A DNA stretch of 33,733 bases from a virus: positions 1 to 33,733 of IMG/VR virus record IMGVR_UViG_3300009788_000222; one strand, 5' to 3'. Position numbers and translations under genes: made by a program. The notes under the pieces are model-generated. The model made no database searches, had not been told where the DNA came from, and was given only the letters and a program-made list of their open reading frames with translations. Shown piece by piece: positions 1-7,146 of the stretch (its first letter is position 1; the number at the start of each line of letters is the position of its first letter).

Positions 1-2195
1 GTCGTACCCGAAACAGTTACAGTTGTCGATGTAGAACTTGTCGACGTAGAGCTTGTTGTTGAGGTCGAAGACGTCGAAGTCGATGACGTTGACGTTGAAC
101 TTGTAGACGTACTGCTGGTAGACGTAGAACTTGTTGTTGAAGTCGATGACGTTGACGTAGAACTTGTCGACGTACTACTGGTAGATGTCGAACTTGTAGA
201 CGTGCTGCTGGTAGATGTCGAACTTGTAGATGTGCTACTGGTCGTAGACGTTGAACTTGTCGACGTCGATGACGTTGACGTCGAGTTTGTCGACGTACTG
301 CTGGTAGACGTCGAACTCGTGGAAGTACTGCTCGTTGTTGACGTCGAACTGGTCGATGTACTGCTCGTAGAAGTCGAAGATGTGGAAGTACTACTCGTGG
401 AGGTGGAAGATGTAGAAGTCGAAGACGTAGAAGTCGAAGACGTAGAAGTCGAACTCGTCGTAGACGTAGAAGATGTCGACGTGCTGCTTGTAGAAGTCGA
501 AGAGGTTGAAGTCGAAGACGTAGATGTCGAACTTGTTGTAGACGTCGAAGAGGTTGAGGTGCTGCTCGTAGAAGTCGAAGAAGTTGAAGTGCTACTAGTA
601 GAAGTCGAGCTGGTCGTTGATGTCGAAGACGTAGACGTACTACTGGTAGAAGTCGAAGACGTAGACGTCGAAGATGTCGATGTGCTGCTTGTAGAAGTCG
701 AAGACGTTGAAGTTGAACTTGTTGTTGAAGTCGAAGAGGTCGATGTGCTGCTGGTTGAAGTCGAGGATGTTGATGTTGAAGACGTGGTCGATGTCGAGGA
801 AGTAGACGTACTACTTGTAGACGTCGAAGAAGTTGACGTACTACTTGTGGACGTCGAAGAGGTTGACGTCGAAGAGGTTGACGTCGAAGACGTAGATGTC
901 GAACTGGTGGACGTAGAACTAGTCGTTGCTGCGGCTACCGCTGCACCAACCCCCCAGTAAAGAAACTCAACAGCTGCAGGATCACTTCCCTGCCAGTCTA
1001 GAAGAAATCCCGAATCAGTAGTTCCAGAATCTATGAATCCTTGGAAATGGGCCTCATAACCAATGGACAAAGAAGGTACAAGATCGGAGTGGAAAATGCA
1101 GTTGTCTGAACTCTGAGCCCGATCTGCCTCCAAAGGAACACCACCCGTAGCTCTTTGAAAACTATACCCCTCAAACGTGTCAGTCCCTTCTTCAAGAGCG
1201 TGACCAATAACAGAATGAGCTTGCTCAACAAGGATGACGCTAGCGTTCGAATCGAAAGAATTAAATACGACCGCTTTTGGGTTGTTGAGAGACAACTGAT
1301 GATTCGCTAAACCAGCGGAAGAAGGGGCCTGATCAAAATCCAGAGCAAACTCTGGTCCTTTCAGGACAGCGTATCCAATCCTTTTCGCCGATGCGGGAGC
1401 GTCAGATACGTTCAAACGAAAGCCATCTGTGATCCAATCAACAAAGTCGTAGTCAGCATCGACGGCAACCCCACCACCAGGCTGTCTAAGCAACCTCAAG
1501 CAATCCACCTTGCGTTGGAAACGCACAGAATTGCTATTACTCATCATCTCGTCGTCGTTCGCACTACAACCATGCGTCTGTCTCTGAGTCGCGCTCATTG
1601 CAAACCCGAGAGACAAATCCATGCCTTCAGTGAGAGAGTCACCCGTAGCCGTCGTGTTGGTGGCAAATAGGAGCAGAAGGTCCCCAGCCGCCGGATCGAA
1701 TCCAACTCCAGTGATGTCCTGGTCACCCGTAGATGTGTTCGATATAAACTCACCAACCTTAGCATCTGTCAGGTCAGTTCCAGCAATCGTCATGTAGTGA
1801 ATGACTGAAGCAATGGCGTCGTTCGTACTCCAGTTCAACGTGAATTCACCGACCTCTGTTCCATGCCCGAATTCCACCACGTCACATTGAGCAACAAGAT
1901 TCTCACTGCCCTGGATCAGCGTCAATGCGTGATTAGTAAATCCACTGCTGGTATTGCTGTTGTCAGATCCATCTGCGCCAGCAATCGCCACCGACTTCGA
2001 TTCGAAATCAGTAGTGCTTAATTCTTCTGTGATGCCCCAGGATTGCCTGCTCTCTGCAGCAAGTCCTTCCCCGGACTGAAAAGTCGACCACATAATCAGA
2101 ACTTTGATGCGCTCCGTCCCTCCAGTGTTGACTGTCTGGAGTTGAGTAGCTCCAATGGGCTTCGCAAACGTTCCGATCTTCACCTCGAGAGACAT
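1..2195 (-). CDS. Modular phage structural (fibre/appendage-like) protein with Ser/Thr-rich tract, 3' end outside window
   Basis: The minus-strand frame is open from an ATG at 2195 to the left edge with no stop (731 codons), so the C-terminus is missing. I translated it by hand. Residues 1-423 look like three related modules of about 135 residues. Each ends in a similar strand-rich block: GEFTLNWSTNDAIASVIHY near 117-134, DGFRLNVSDAPASAKRIGY near 258-275, and SGFLLDWQGSDPAAVEFLY near 395-413. The starts also recur (VKIGTF near 5, AKVGEF near 145, KGPEF near 279). A short Ala-rich stretch follows, then about 302 residues that are almost all Ser and Thr, then TVTVSGT. The modules resemble repeated beta-rich domains seen in phage virion proteins; this is family memory, not a search. 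The ATG directly follows the TAG of the upstream gene. The tract suggests a stalk or a heavily O-glycosylated linker. Structural role is likely; exact role unknown. Confidence 0.8.
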   Translation of the reverse strand, partial: MSLEVKIGTFAKPIGATQLQTVNTGGTERIKVLIMWSTFQSGEGLAAESRQSWGITEELSTTDFESKSVAIAGADGSDNSNTSSGFTNHALTLIQGSENLVAQCDVVEFGHGTEVGEFTLNWSTNDAIASVIHYMTIAGTDLTDAKVGEFISNTSTGDQDITGVGFDPAAGDLLLLFATNTTATGDSLTEGMDLSLGFAMSATQRQTHGCSANDDEMMSNSNSVRFQRKVDCLRLLRQPGGGVAVDADYDFVDWITDGFRLNVSDAPASAKRIGYAVLKGPEFALDFDQAPSSAGLANHQLSLNNPKAVVFNSFDSNASVILVEQAHSVIGHALEEGTDTFEGYSFQRATGGVPLEADRAQSSDNCIFHSDLVPSLSIGYEAHFQGFIDSGTTDSGFLLDWQGSDPAAVEFLYWGVGAAVAAATTSSTSTSSTSTSSTSTSSTSTSSTSTSSTSTSSTSTSSTSTSSTSTTSSTSTSSTSTSSTSTSSTSTTSSTSTSSTSTSSTSTSSTSTSSTSTSSTSTSSTSTTSSTSTSSTSTSSTSTSSTSTSSTSTTSSTSTSSTSTSSTSTSSTSTSSTSTTSSTSTSSTSTSSTSTSSTSTSSTSTSSTSTSSTSTSSTSTTSSTSTSSTSTSSTSTNSTSTSSTSTSSTSTTSSTSTSSTSTSSTSTSSTSTSSTSTSSTSTSSTSTTSSTSTSSTSTSSTSTSSTSTSSTSTTSSTSTSSTSTTVTVSGT
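21..926 (-). repeat. Degenerate 15-bp repeat array encoding about 60 TSSTS-type Ser/Thr pentapeptides
   Basis: Read on the minus strand in the frame of the enclosing gene, nearly every codon from 926 down to 21 is ACN, TCN or AGY. The dominant period is five codons (TSSTS), with occasional six-codon spacing. Synonymous codons vary freely from unit to unit, so the repeat is conserved as amino acids rather than as identical DNA. I saw one non-Ser/Thr codon, an Asn near 285. The complementary strand is open through the array (valine- and acid-rich), which is a by-product of the codon pattern and not a gene. Confidence 0.9.
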
Positions 2196-2543
2196 CTACC
2201 AGATCCGATCTTCGTGGAAGGAGTTGTAGCGCTCGAGCCAGGACGTATCTTGAATCAAAATACCCGTCTTCACGGCACCGTCCGGAAGACCCTTCGGAAC
2301 GTCCTTGGCCGCCCCACAGCCAAAAGTCTCGTCCGGATTTATCCAGTAGTAATCTTCCGACAGAAGCTCTTCCTTGTAGTTCTCAGTCACCCACTCGTTG
2401 TCGGAGGTGTATCGCCTGTAGTTCTCTATGAAGTAAATACTGACGATCAACACCTCATCGCTCTTGCTCGCATTCCATGAAGATTCTCGAGACGTAACCA
2501 CGGTCCCATCGGAGTAGAGTATCTTCCATCCTGCGATCGTCAT
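2196..2543 (-). CDS. Small conserved-type phage protein, unknown function
   Basis: A 115-residue soluble protein, rich in aromatic and acidic residues (MTIAGWKILYSDGTVV at the N-terminus, then SSW and DYYW motifs). It has no signal peptide or membrane segment. Its general look, with a W-x-I-x-Y-S-D-G opening followed by a Ser-Ser-Trp, is one I associate with small hypothetical proteins near phage tail or appendage genes, but I cannot assign a function. It starts 4 bases after the glycosyltransferase gene upstream, behind an AAGGTGG ribosome-binding site. Its TAG touches the ATG of the Ser/Thr-rich structural gene, so the two are probably co-translated. It could be a chaperone or partner of that protein, but nothing in the sequence shows this. 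Confidence 0.65.
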   Translation of the reverse strand: MTIAGWKILYSDGTVVTSRESSWNASKSDEVLIVSIYFIENYRRYTSDNEWVTENYKEELLSEDYYWINPDETFGCGAAKDVPKGLPDGAVKTGILIQDTSWLERYNSFHEDRIW

Positions 2544-2547
2544 AGTC

Positions 2548-3666
2548 CTACACCACCTTCCAAGGAGCCTCAGATATCAGTTCATCGAAAGAGCAAACCT
2601 GGCGTGCAGATATCCATTCTCGATCTTCTTTACCATCAGCAAAAGCACGCTCACGTAGCTTGTCAAGATTTACCAGATAGCGCTCAACTTTTTTACACTG
2701 CTGTCTGTAGCGTTGGTAGCGCTGCTCAAGCCACTTCTCTCCACCAATCACGTACGCACAAAGAAGAAAGTTGTACCAGAGCTGATCGTTGTTCCAGGAA
2801 TAGTTCCTACCATAACCAAGTAGCTTGTCTCCAGACTCCGGAGTCACCCCCTTCGAAAGTATCCCCTTGCCTCGAAGAAGCTGTCCTCGGTAGGTCATAC
2901 GATCATTCCAGTCACGCCATGTCGGGTTCAGTCCGAAGGCGTGACGAACGAGACCCTGCGGCCACATCCAGATCTTCTTCCCGAGAAGCCACCACTTGAA
3001 AGACAGGTATGGCTCACCACCTCCGTAGCATTCAAACTTCGGATGAAAACCGCGTATCTCAAGCATCTCTTCTCGACCAAGAAGAAAGAACGAGTACTGA
3101 GCCATCGGGATGGTGTAAGGATCCGGAGATCCATTGGTGAAGACCTCCGGTGGGATATGTCTGCAAAGATTACCCCAGAACTTCTCCTCGATCTTCAGAT
3201 CGTAGCCATAGAGACGCACGTGCTTCGGATCCCCCCACATCTGTGAAGCCGAGAACCACATGCCACCGTTGCGCAACCACAGCTGGATCATCTCGTGAGT
3301 CGTCCCGTGAGTCACTGACATGTGAGCATCACAGACGATGAGCACCTGCCCTCGCGCCACCTCGATGCCCCTGTTGCGAGCGTCCCAGCATGCAGGCCGT
3401 TCATCGAAGTAGACCACCCGCAGCCGAGAGTCCTTCACCCAGTGACGAAACCGATCCTCGAGGACCTCAGGAGTACAGTCGTCACTCTGATTCGAAACAA
3501 TGATGAACTCATACGGATAACCCCAGTACTCGAGTTCTTCGGTAAGACAGAGCATTGTCGTGATGACCTGTGGGTGCTCGTTCCTCACAGGCATGACGAC
3601 GCTGACCATCGGCTTGACATAGTCATTCCCATGCCGAGGGATCGAGTAATCCTTCAGGACTGGCAC
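2548..3666 (-). CDS. GT-A glycosyltransferase resembling polypeptide GalNAc-transferases (GT2/GT27-like)
   Basis: This 372-residue protein has a GT-A fold signature. VSVVMPVRNE (residues 21-30) opens the nucleotide-binding half, ARNRGIEVARGQVLIVCDAH (96-115) carries a D-x-H metal site, and GGGEPYLSFKWWLLGK (215-230) is followed by a His at 242. The combination of AR..G...A.GQV...DAH with GGE..LSF..W..G and a downstream H-x-F closely parallels family GT27, whose members attach GalNAc to Ser or Thr, although the family also overlaps general GT2. No lectin domain or membrane anchor is present; about 120 C-terminal residues are helical and basic. It appears to start at a GTG behind AAGGG. It lies two genes upstream of a protein with some 300 Ser/Thr residues, a plausible acceptor. 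Glycosyltransferase is confident; the acceptor is inference. Confidence 0.82.
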   Translation of the reverse strand: MPVLKDYSIPRHGNDYVKPMVSVVMPVRNEHPQVITTMLCLTEELEYWGYPYEFIIVSNQSDDCTPEVLEDRFRHWVKDSRLRVVYFDERPACWDARNRGIEVARGQVLIVCDAHMSVTHGTTHEMIQLWLRNGGMWFSASQMWGDPKHVRLYGYDLKIEEKFWGNLCRHIPPEVFTNGSPDPYTIPMAQYSFFLLGREEMLEIRGFHPKFECYGGGEPYLSFKWWLLGKKIWMWPQGLVRHAFGLNPTWRDWNDRMTYRGQLLRGKGILSKGVTPESGDKLLGYGRNYSWNNDQLWYNFLLCAYVIGGEKWLEQRYQRYRQQCKKVERYLVNLDKLRERAFADGKEDREWISARQVCSFDELISEAPWKVV

Positions 3667-3672
3667 GGACCC

Positions 3673-3888
3673 TTATGCCTTCGGCTTGAGGCCGTTCTCG
3701 ACGACAGCCTTGCCCTTACCGAAGTCTGAGAGGCCCTGACCGACCGTGTAGGCGCCAAGCCCGCCACTGATGGCGTAGATGTCGTTATCGCCGAGACCGA
3801 GATCGAGCTGCTTGTTGAGCAGGATGACGCCAACCGTCACGAGGAACGCCGTGAGTTTCTTCGACCAGCCTGTAAAGAAGTTTCTCAT
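3673..3888 (-). CDS. Small membrane protein, holin-like
   Basis: A 71-residue protein starting at an ATG that overlaps the stop of the preceding lipoprotein gene (ATGA), with AAAGGA about six bases upstream. Residues 11-25 (KLTAFLVTVGVILLN) form a hydrophobic segment. A second, weaker one at about 38-52 contains the motif YTVGQGLSDFGKGK. Small phage membrane proteins ending in a GQG-x-x-DFGK-like motif are often annotated as holins or as membrane proteins of unknown role. A longer reading from a start further upstream is possible but would overlap the lipoprotein and lacks a ribosome-binding site. The pairing with a lipoprotein suggests a lysis or membrane function. No endolysin is visible in the window to support a lysis cassette. 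Confidence 0.6.
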   Translation of the reverse strand: MRNFFTGWSKKLTAFLVTVGVILLNKQLDLGLGDNDIYAISGGLGAYTVGQGLSDFGKGKAVVENGLKPKA

Positions 3889-4205
3889 ATCAGTCCTTTC
3901 GCGGCCGTTCCTGCCGCCCATTTAAGTCCACCGGTACCAAGTGCGAGTAACGCCATCAGAAGAGCCTGCTTGTTCTTCTGCTCCTCGAGCGCCCCACCAA
4001 GAGATGCATCACGATCAACCTTCTCGTCGGCAATCAGATCGTCAATCCGCTTACGCTCCTCGTCCGTCGTCGCCGCCTTGCGCTCCAACTCGAGCACCTC
4101 GATCTTCGCGTCCCGTTGCTCGACACGGGTCTGAAACCAGTTTGCGCAGCCCGCGGCAGCGAAGAGAAACAAGCCAAGGGCCAAGAACAGCCGAAGTCGT
4201 TTCAT
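3885..4205 (-). CDS. Lipoprotein with coiled-coil middle and hydrophobic tail
   Basis: The ATG at 4205 sits behind an excellent GGAGGT site. The 106-residue product begins with a classic lipoprotein signal (MKRLRLFLALGLFLFAAAGC; lipobox Cys at 20). Residues 25-70 are highly charged and predicted helical (RVEQRDAKIEVLELERKAAT and onward), and residues 76-105 are hydrophobic with glycines (LLMALLALGTGG). This could be an outer-membrane or periplasmic lipoprotein; o-spanin-like proteins have lipobox signals but are usually shorter and Pro-rich, so I do not call it a spanin. It overlaps the holin-like gene and follows the glycan block after a gap of about 50 bases, suggesting a small two-gene membrane module. 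An upstream start at 4244 is less likely, because the lipobox signal begins at 4205. Confidence 0.7.
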   Translation of the reverse strand: MKRLRLFLALGLFLFAAAGCANWFQTRVEQRDAKIEVLELERKAATTDEERKRIDDLIADEKVDRDASLGGALEEQKNKQALLMALLALGTGGLKWAAGTAAKGLI

Positions 4206-4254
4206 GATAACCACCTCCAAGAATGCCATAACGACATCTACCACCAGAACACAA

Positions 4255-4794
4255 TCAGCTCCCTCTGCCCTGGAATCGGTACCAATGATAAACGTAAACG
4301 CCGGGGAGAAGATAGACTTTTAAGCCGTGATCACGAATGCGCTTGTGCATGTCGTTATCTACGGTAAGGAACCCGTTCTTGAAGCCATTCACGGCAGCCC
4401 AGGCTCGACAAGAGATGCACATCATCACACCGGAGAGAGGCTTACCGCTCGGATGATCTTCCCATTCCGTGACGTCAACTACTGAATGCTTGTGTTCGTC
4501 AGCAAGCTTTCTACCAAGTTCCCGATGGAAAACTATGTTGTGCTCCTTGGGGGAAACACCCTTCACCTTCATCCAGCCACAACCAATCCGATTCGTACTG
4601 GTAACGAAAAGACCGGCGTCGGGATTCTCTTTGATCGCTTCGGTTATCTGACGAGCCCAGATCGTGGTCGTCCACATTGCATCGTGATCAAGTAAGCAAG
4701 CCCAGTCATCACCCTTCAGAAGCCCCATGAAGTGGTTGTAGGCAGACCCAAGGTCTTTCCCATCGACGTCGTATGGAGTTGCGCAGATCAGCAT
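4255..4794 (-). CDS. Small GT-A glycosyltransferase (GT2-like)
   Basis: A 179-residue protein with a likely metal-binding LLDHDAMW motif (residues 34-41) and a central PLSGVMMCISCRAW segment, followed by GFLTVDNDMHKRIRDHGLK and a closing YVYHWYR. This pattern (acidic metal site, then a substrate loop, then D-x-D-x-H-x-R and a C-terminal His-Trp-Tyr) is one I recognise from short GT-A transferases. The N-terminus (MLICATPYDVDGKDLGSAYN) lacks the usual VS-hydrophobic first strand of full-length GT2 enzymes, so it is a minimal form. It overlaps the GTGPSL gene upstream by 7 bases and is the last gene of the continuous glycan block. Donor and acceptor are unknown. Confidence 0.7.
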   Translation of the reverse strand: MLICATPYDVDGKDLGSAYNHFMGLLKGDDWACLLDHDAMWTTTIWARQITEAIKENPDAGLFVTSTNRIGCGWMKVKGVSPKEHNIVFHRELGRKLADEHKHSVVDVTEWEDHPSGKPLSGVMMCISCRAWAAVNGFKNGFLTVDNDMHKRIRDHGLKVYLLPGVYVYHWYRFQGRGS

Positions 4795-5441
4795 GGAAAT
4801 GATTCCTCAATCGAGATTGAACGCACTGGAGTCTCTGGACAGAACTCCTGAAAATGAGGCGACACCGTGACAACCTCGATCGGCCAAAGGTTCTGCCTAA
4901 ACCCATACTGCAACCACTTACGCCACTGCCCCATCATGGAAAGTTGACGTCCAGGTGCCTCACCACCAACCTGCTTGGAATAGAACTCTCCCCCCGGAGC
5001 TCCCATGTCGACCCCAACCAGAACAACTCTTTGAGCCTCCATGAGAGTAGCCAAGCTGAGCGCTACAGTCGCGATCGTCCACCGACCAGCAAGGAATCTG
5101 AGTGACTGGCTATCCTGGTTAGTGAAACAGTAGACGTCAATAGTGAGTTCGTTGTAGTGACGTTCAAGGAAGTGGAGGTGCTTCTCGTTCACAACCAGAG
5201 AGGTCCCTGAGCTCAGTGATTTCTTGTACTTCTTGGCTCCCCAACGAGCGAACTTGCCATCCCCGAACAGCCAGAAACTAGGATCGAATACGTTCATGAT
5301 CGTATTCATTCCGATCGTTATGGAACCGTCCAGACGATCCAGTGGATAAAAATCAAGGCTCGGCCCAGTCCCCAGAATGTAGACCGTCTGATCTCGAGCT
5401 ATACCTCGAAGTTCAGAGACATCTTCAACCGTCCACGGCAT
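4788..5441 (-). CDS. GTGPSL-motif protein (GT42/DUF115-like), paralog 1
   Basis: A 217-residue protein with YILGTGPSLDFYPLDRL at 21-37, a central hydrophobic TIATVALSLATLMEA helix and a VVLVGVDMGAPGGEFYS block. An N-terminal G-x-G-P-S-L nucleotide-binding loop followed later by a L-x-G-V/L-D motif is the layout of the GT42 sialyltransferase and DUF115 (MptE-like, flagellin Maf) groups, which bind a nucleotide-linked sugar or pterin. It is one of five such proteins in this window, and it overlaps both its upstream and downstream neighbours. SD: GAGG eight bases before the ATG. A sugar-transfer role fits the neighbourhood but is not proven. Confidence 0.68.
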   Translation of the reverse strand: MPWTVEDVSELRGIARDQTVYILGTGPSLDFYPLDRLDGSITIGMNTIMNVFDPSFWLFGDGKFARWGAKKYKKSLSSGTSLVVNEKHLHFLERHYNELTIDVYCFTNQDSQSLRFLAGRWTIATVALSLATLMEAQRVVLVGVDMGAPGGEFYSKQVGGEAPGRQLSMMGQWRKWLQYGFRQNLWPIEVVTVSPHFQEFCPETPVRSISIEESFPC

Positions 5442-6177
5442 AGCGAGACCTCGGGTATCTCTTGGTGCAGTGATCCACTGTGCTCTTATGCAGTTGACCG
5501 AGATGCTCGATGCCTAATTCTCCGACCCACCGTTCGGCAGCCAAGTTTGTCTTGATTCCCTTCCAGGTAAGAATCCTTCTTGCTTCTTGTGAATCAGGAT
5601 CTGGCAATCTACAAATCGCTTCGCTTCTCACCCACCAGAAGTTACCTGAGTAGTGCCACATCGGCGGCGACTTCAGAATGTCGAATCCATGAGCCTTGAA
5701 GTGTTCAGAGTAACGCCTGACTGGTCGCTTGTTTTTAAGGTTGCATCCAACCGCCAGACAACTTGGATCTTCGAACTTCGAAAGTGCGTTTTGCCATTTC
5801 TCGACACAGAAATAAAGCATCATTCGACGCCAGTCCTCAGAGAAAGGACCACCCCTGTAAACGCCTTTCGTGTGGATGTAGAGAACGAACCAAGGCTCCT
5901 GAGCATCTCGACAGAAGTCCCACAAAACCTTCAGCGTCTCCCACTCTCGTCCGATTCTCGACACGGATATGACGACACTTTCATCGAACGACGGGACCAT
6001 CAATCGGCGACACTTCGCCATACTCGGATGACTCCCTTTGATGCGAGCGAGACAAAAGAAGGTGTAGCGAGCGGCTGAAGACAAACCAGAGTTCTCGAAT
6101 AACTGGCACGTCTCGTCGACGATGTCCTGATACTTCTTCCAAGGAAAGACGTGGAAGAAAATGGCTATCGGTCTCAT
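5425..6177 (-). CDS. Putative glycosyltransferase with HTKG and GNFWW motifs
   Basis: A 250-residue protein starting MRPIAIFFHVFPWKKY. It carries LYIHTKGVYRG at 99-109, W-R-R-M-M at 116-120, a D-P-S-C-L-A-V-G-C-N segment, HYSGNFWWVRSEAICRLP at 175-192 and ERWVGELG near 215. The H-T-K-G plus H-Y-x-G-N-F-W-W plus E-x-W pattern recurs in a group of putative glycosyltransferases from bacteria and large viruses; I recall it as a family but have no biochemical role for it. The ATG at 6177 lies just after the stop of the methyltransferase upstream. A longer reading exists but would lie inside that gene. The ribosome-binding site is weak, so translation is probably coupled. Confidence 0.65.
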   Translation of the reverse strand: MRPIAIFFHVFPWKKYQDIVDETCQLFENSGLSSAARYTFFCLARIKGSHPSMAKCRRLMVPSFDESVVISVSRIGREWETLKVLWDFCRDAQEPWFVLYIHTKGVYRGGPFSEDWRRMMLYFCVEKWQNALSKFEDPSCLAVGCNLKNKRPVRRYSEHFKAHGFDILKSPPMWHYSGNFWWVRSEAICRLPDPDSQEARRILTWKGIKTNLAAERWVGELGIEHLGQLHKSTVDHCTKRYPRSRYAVDG

Positions 6178-6182
6178 AGGAA

Positions 6183-6707
6183 TTAGATCGGACCTTCTTC
6201 CATCTCGACGTCCCAATGACTCTTCCAAGCTATGTACCACCCCTTGTCGGATCCCGAGATGATCGACTTCCACCACTCTTTTGACTTGACACAAACGTGG
6301 ACGTTCCTTCCGTCGGGAAGTCGGTTCTTTGAAGGCACAATACTGATGCTCACGAAGACTGCCTTCTTGGCCAAGCTTGAGATATCACAAACGGTCTCCA
6401 TGACATCTTCTTCATCTATGTGCTCAAGAACATCGCAGCAGATCACCAAATCGAACTTCTTCTTGGGCTTAACAGAAAACCCAAGGACCGCCGGGTCGTA
6501 GCAGGTAACCCCACACCTCCACAGCTTGTTAAGACGACAGATAGAGTACTGATCACCTCTGCCACATCCGTAATCCAGAATAGTCTTAGCCCTGGTCCGT
6601 CTGACGATGCTGGCTATCTTGTTGGCGTAGTTGAGAGTCGAGACTCCAGTGTACGGATTCTTCTCAGACAGCTGAGCCGCTCTGTAGTAATCAAGCGGAG
6701 AGATCAT
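6183..6707 (-). CDS. Class I SAM-dependent methyltransferase
   Basis: A 174-residue Rossmann methyltransferase. The SAM-binding motif I is TILDYGCGRGDQYS (43-56), the acidic motif II falls at TCYDPAV (68-74), and FDLVICCDVLEHIDEED (85-101) is the motif IV/V region typical of small-molecule (methyltransferase type 11/12) enzymes. It is short and has no extra substrate domain. The ATG at 6707 follows the stop of the upstream acetyltransferase by one base; a TTG at 6731 would give eight more residues. In this setting it most likely O- or N-methylates a sugar. The substrate is inferred from the neighbourhood only. Confidence 0.8.
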   Translation of the reverse strand: MISPLDYYRAAQLSEKNPYTGVSTLNYANKIASIVRRTRAKTILDYGCGRGDQYSICRLNKLWRCGVTCYDPAVLGFSVKPKKKFDLVICCDVLEHIDEEDVMETVCDISSLAKKAVFVSISIVPSKNRLPDGRNVHVCVKSKEWWKSIISGSDKGWYIAWKSHWDVEMEEGPI

Positions 6708-6708
6708 T

Positions 6709-7146
6709 TCAAAAATGTCCTGGTGGGTCAATCTGCCAATTCTGACTTTCGAGCAAATTTACATCCTGAGATAGAGAGTAGCAGTATAACTGCCCTTGAA
6801 AAAACTGCTTCACGGGAAAGAACCCCACCCTAAGGTAGACGTTGTCCGTAGCCCCCCTCGAAGAAAACAGCCCGAGGCAGGAAAACTTCCCCTGAGATTC
6901 GTGAATTGTCCACCCCAGGATTTCAGCGGCAAGGCCCCTGGATCTGAATCCAACCTTCGTGAACACTCCGCCGATCCCCAACATACTCATCTGGACAGAC
7001 GGCGACTCAAGAACTCTCGGGAACAGCCGCAATGCGGCCACCGGCTCTCCTTCAATCCTGCCGACGACAACGTCTGGATGGTTGTCCCATTCCCACCCAG
7101 GACGACGAAGACCATCGAACGAACCGGGCTCAATAGCGATGTCCAA
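6709..7146 (-). CDS. GNAT-family N-acetyltransferase
   Basis: A 145-residue protein with the acetyl-CoA pyrophosphate loop (motif A) at 64-73, VGFRSRGLAAEILG, preceded by the strand MSMLGIGGVFT and followed by the strand-loop FSCLGLFSS and YLRVGFFPV. This is standard GNAT architecture. Translation probably starts at a TTG (7146) five bases after GAGGAG, overlapping the aminotransferase gene by 17 bases. Direct coupling to a DegT aminotransferase suggests it acetylates the new amino group of the nucleotide sugar. Known perosamine N-acetyltransferases (PerB/WbdR type) are often left-handed beta-helix proteins, so a GNAT here would be an analogous solution. Confidence 0.8.
   Translation of the reverse strand: MDIAIEPGSFDGLRRPGWEWDNHPDVVVGRIEGEPVAALRLFPRVLESPSVQMSMLGIGGVFTKVGFRSRGLAAEILGWTIHESQGKFSCLGLFSSRGATDNVYLRVGFFPVKQFFQGQLYCYSLSQDVNLLESQNWQIDPPGHF

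Noticed and set aside
202-960. Long plus-strand frame with valine/acid repeats (VDVEE, VDVLL)
   Set aside because: It is the complement of the Ser/Thr codon array on the minus strand, has no ribosome-binding site and opposes all other genes.
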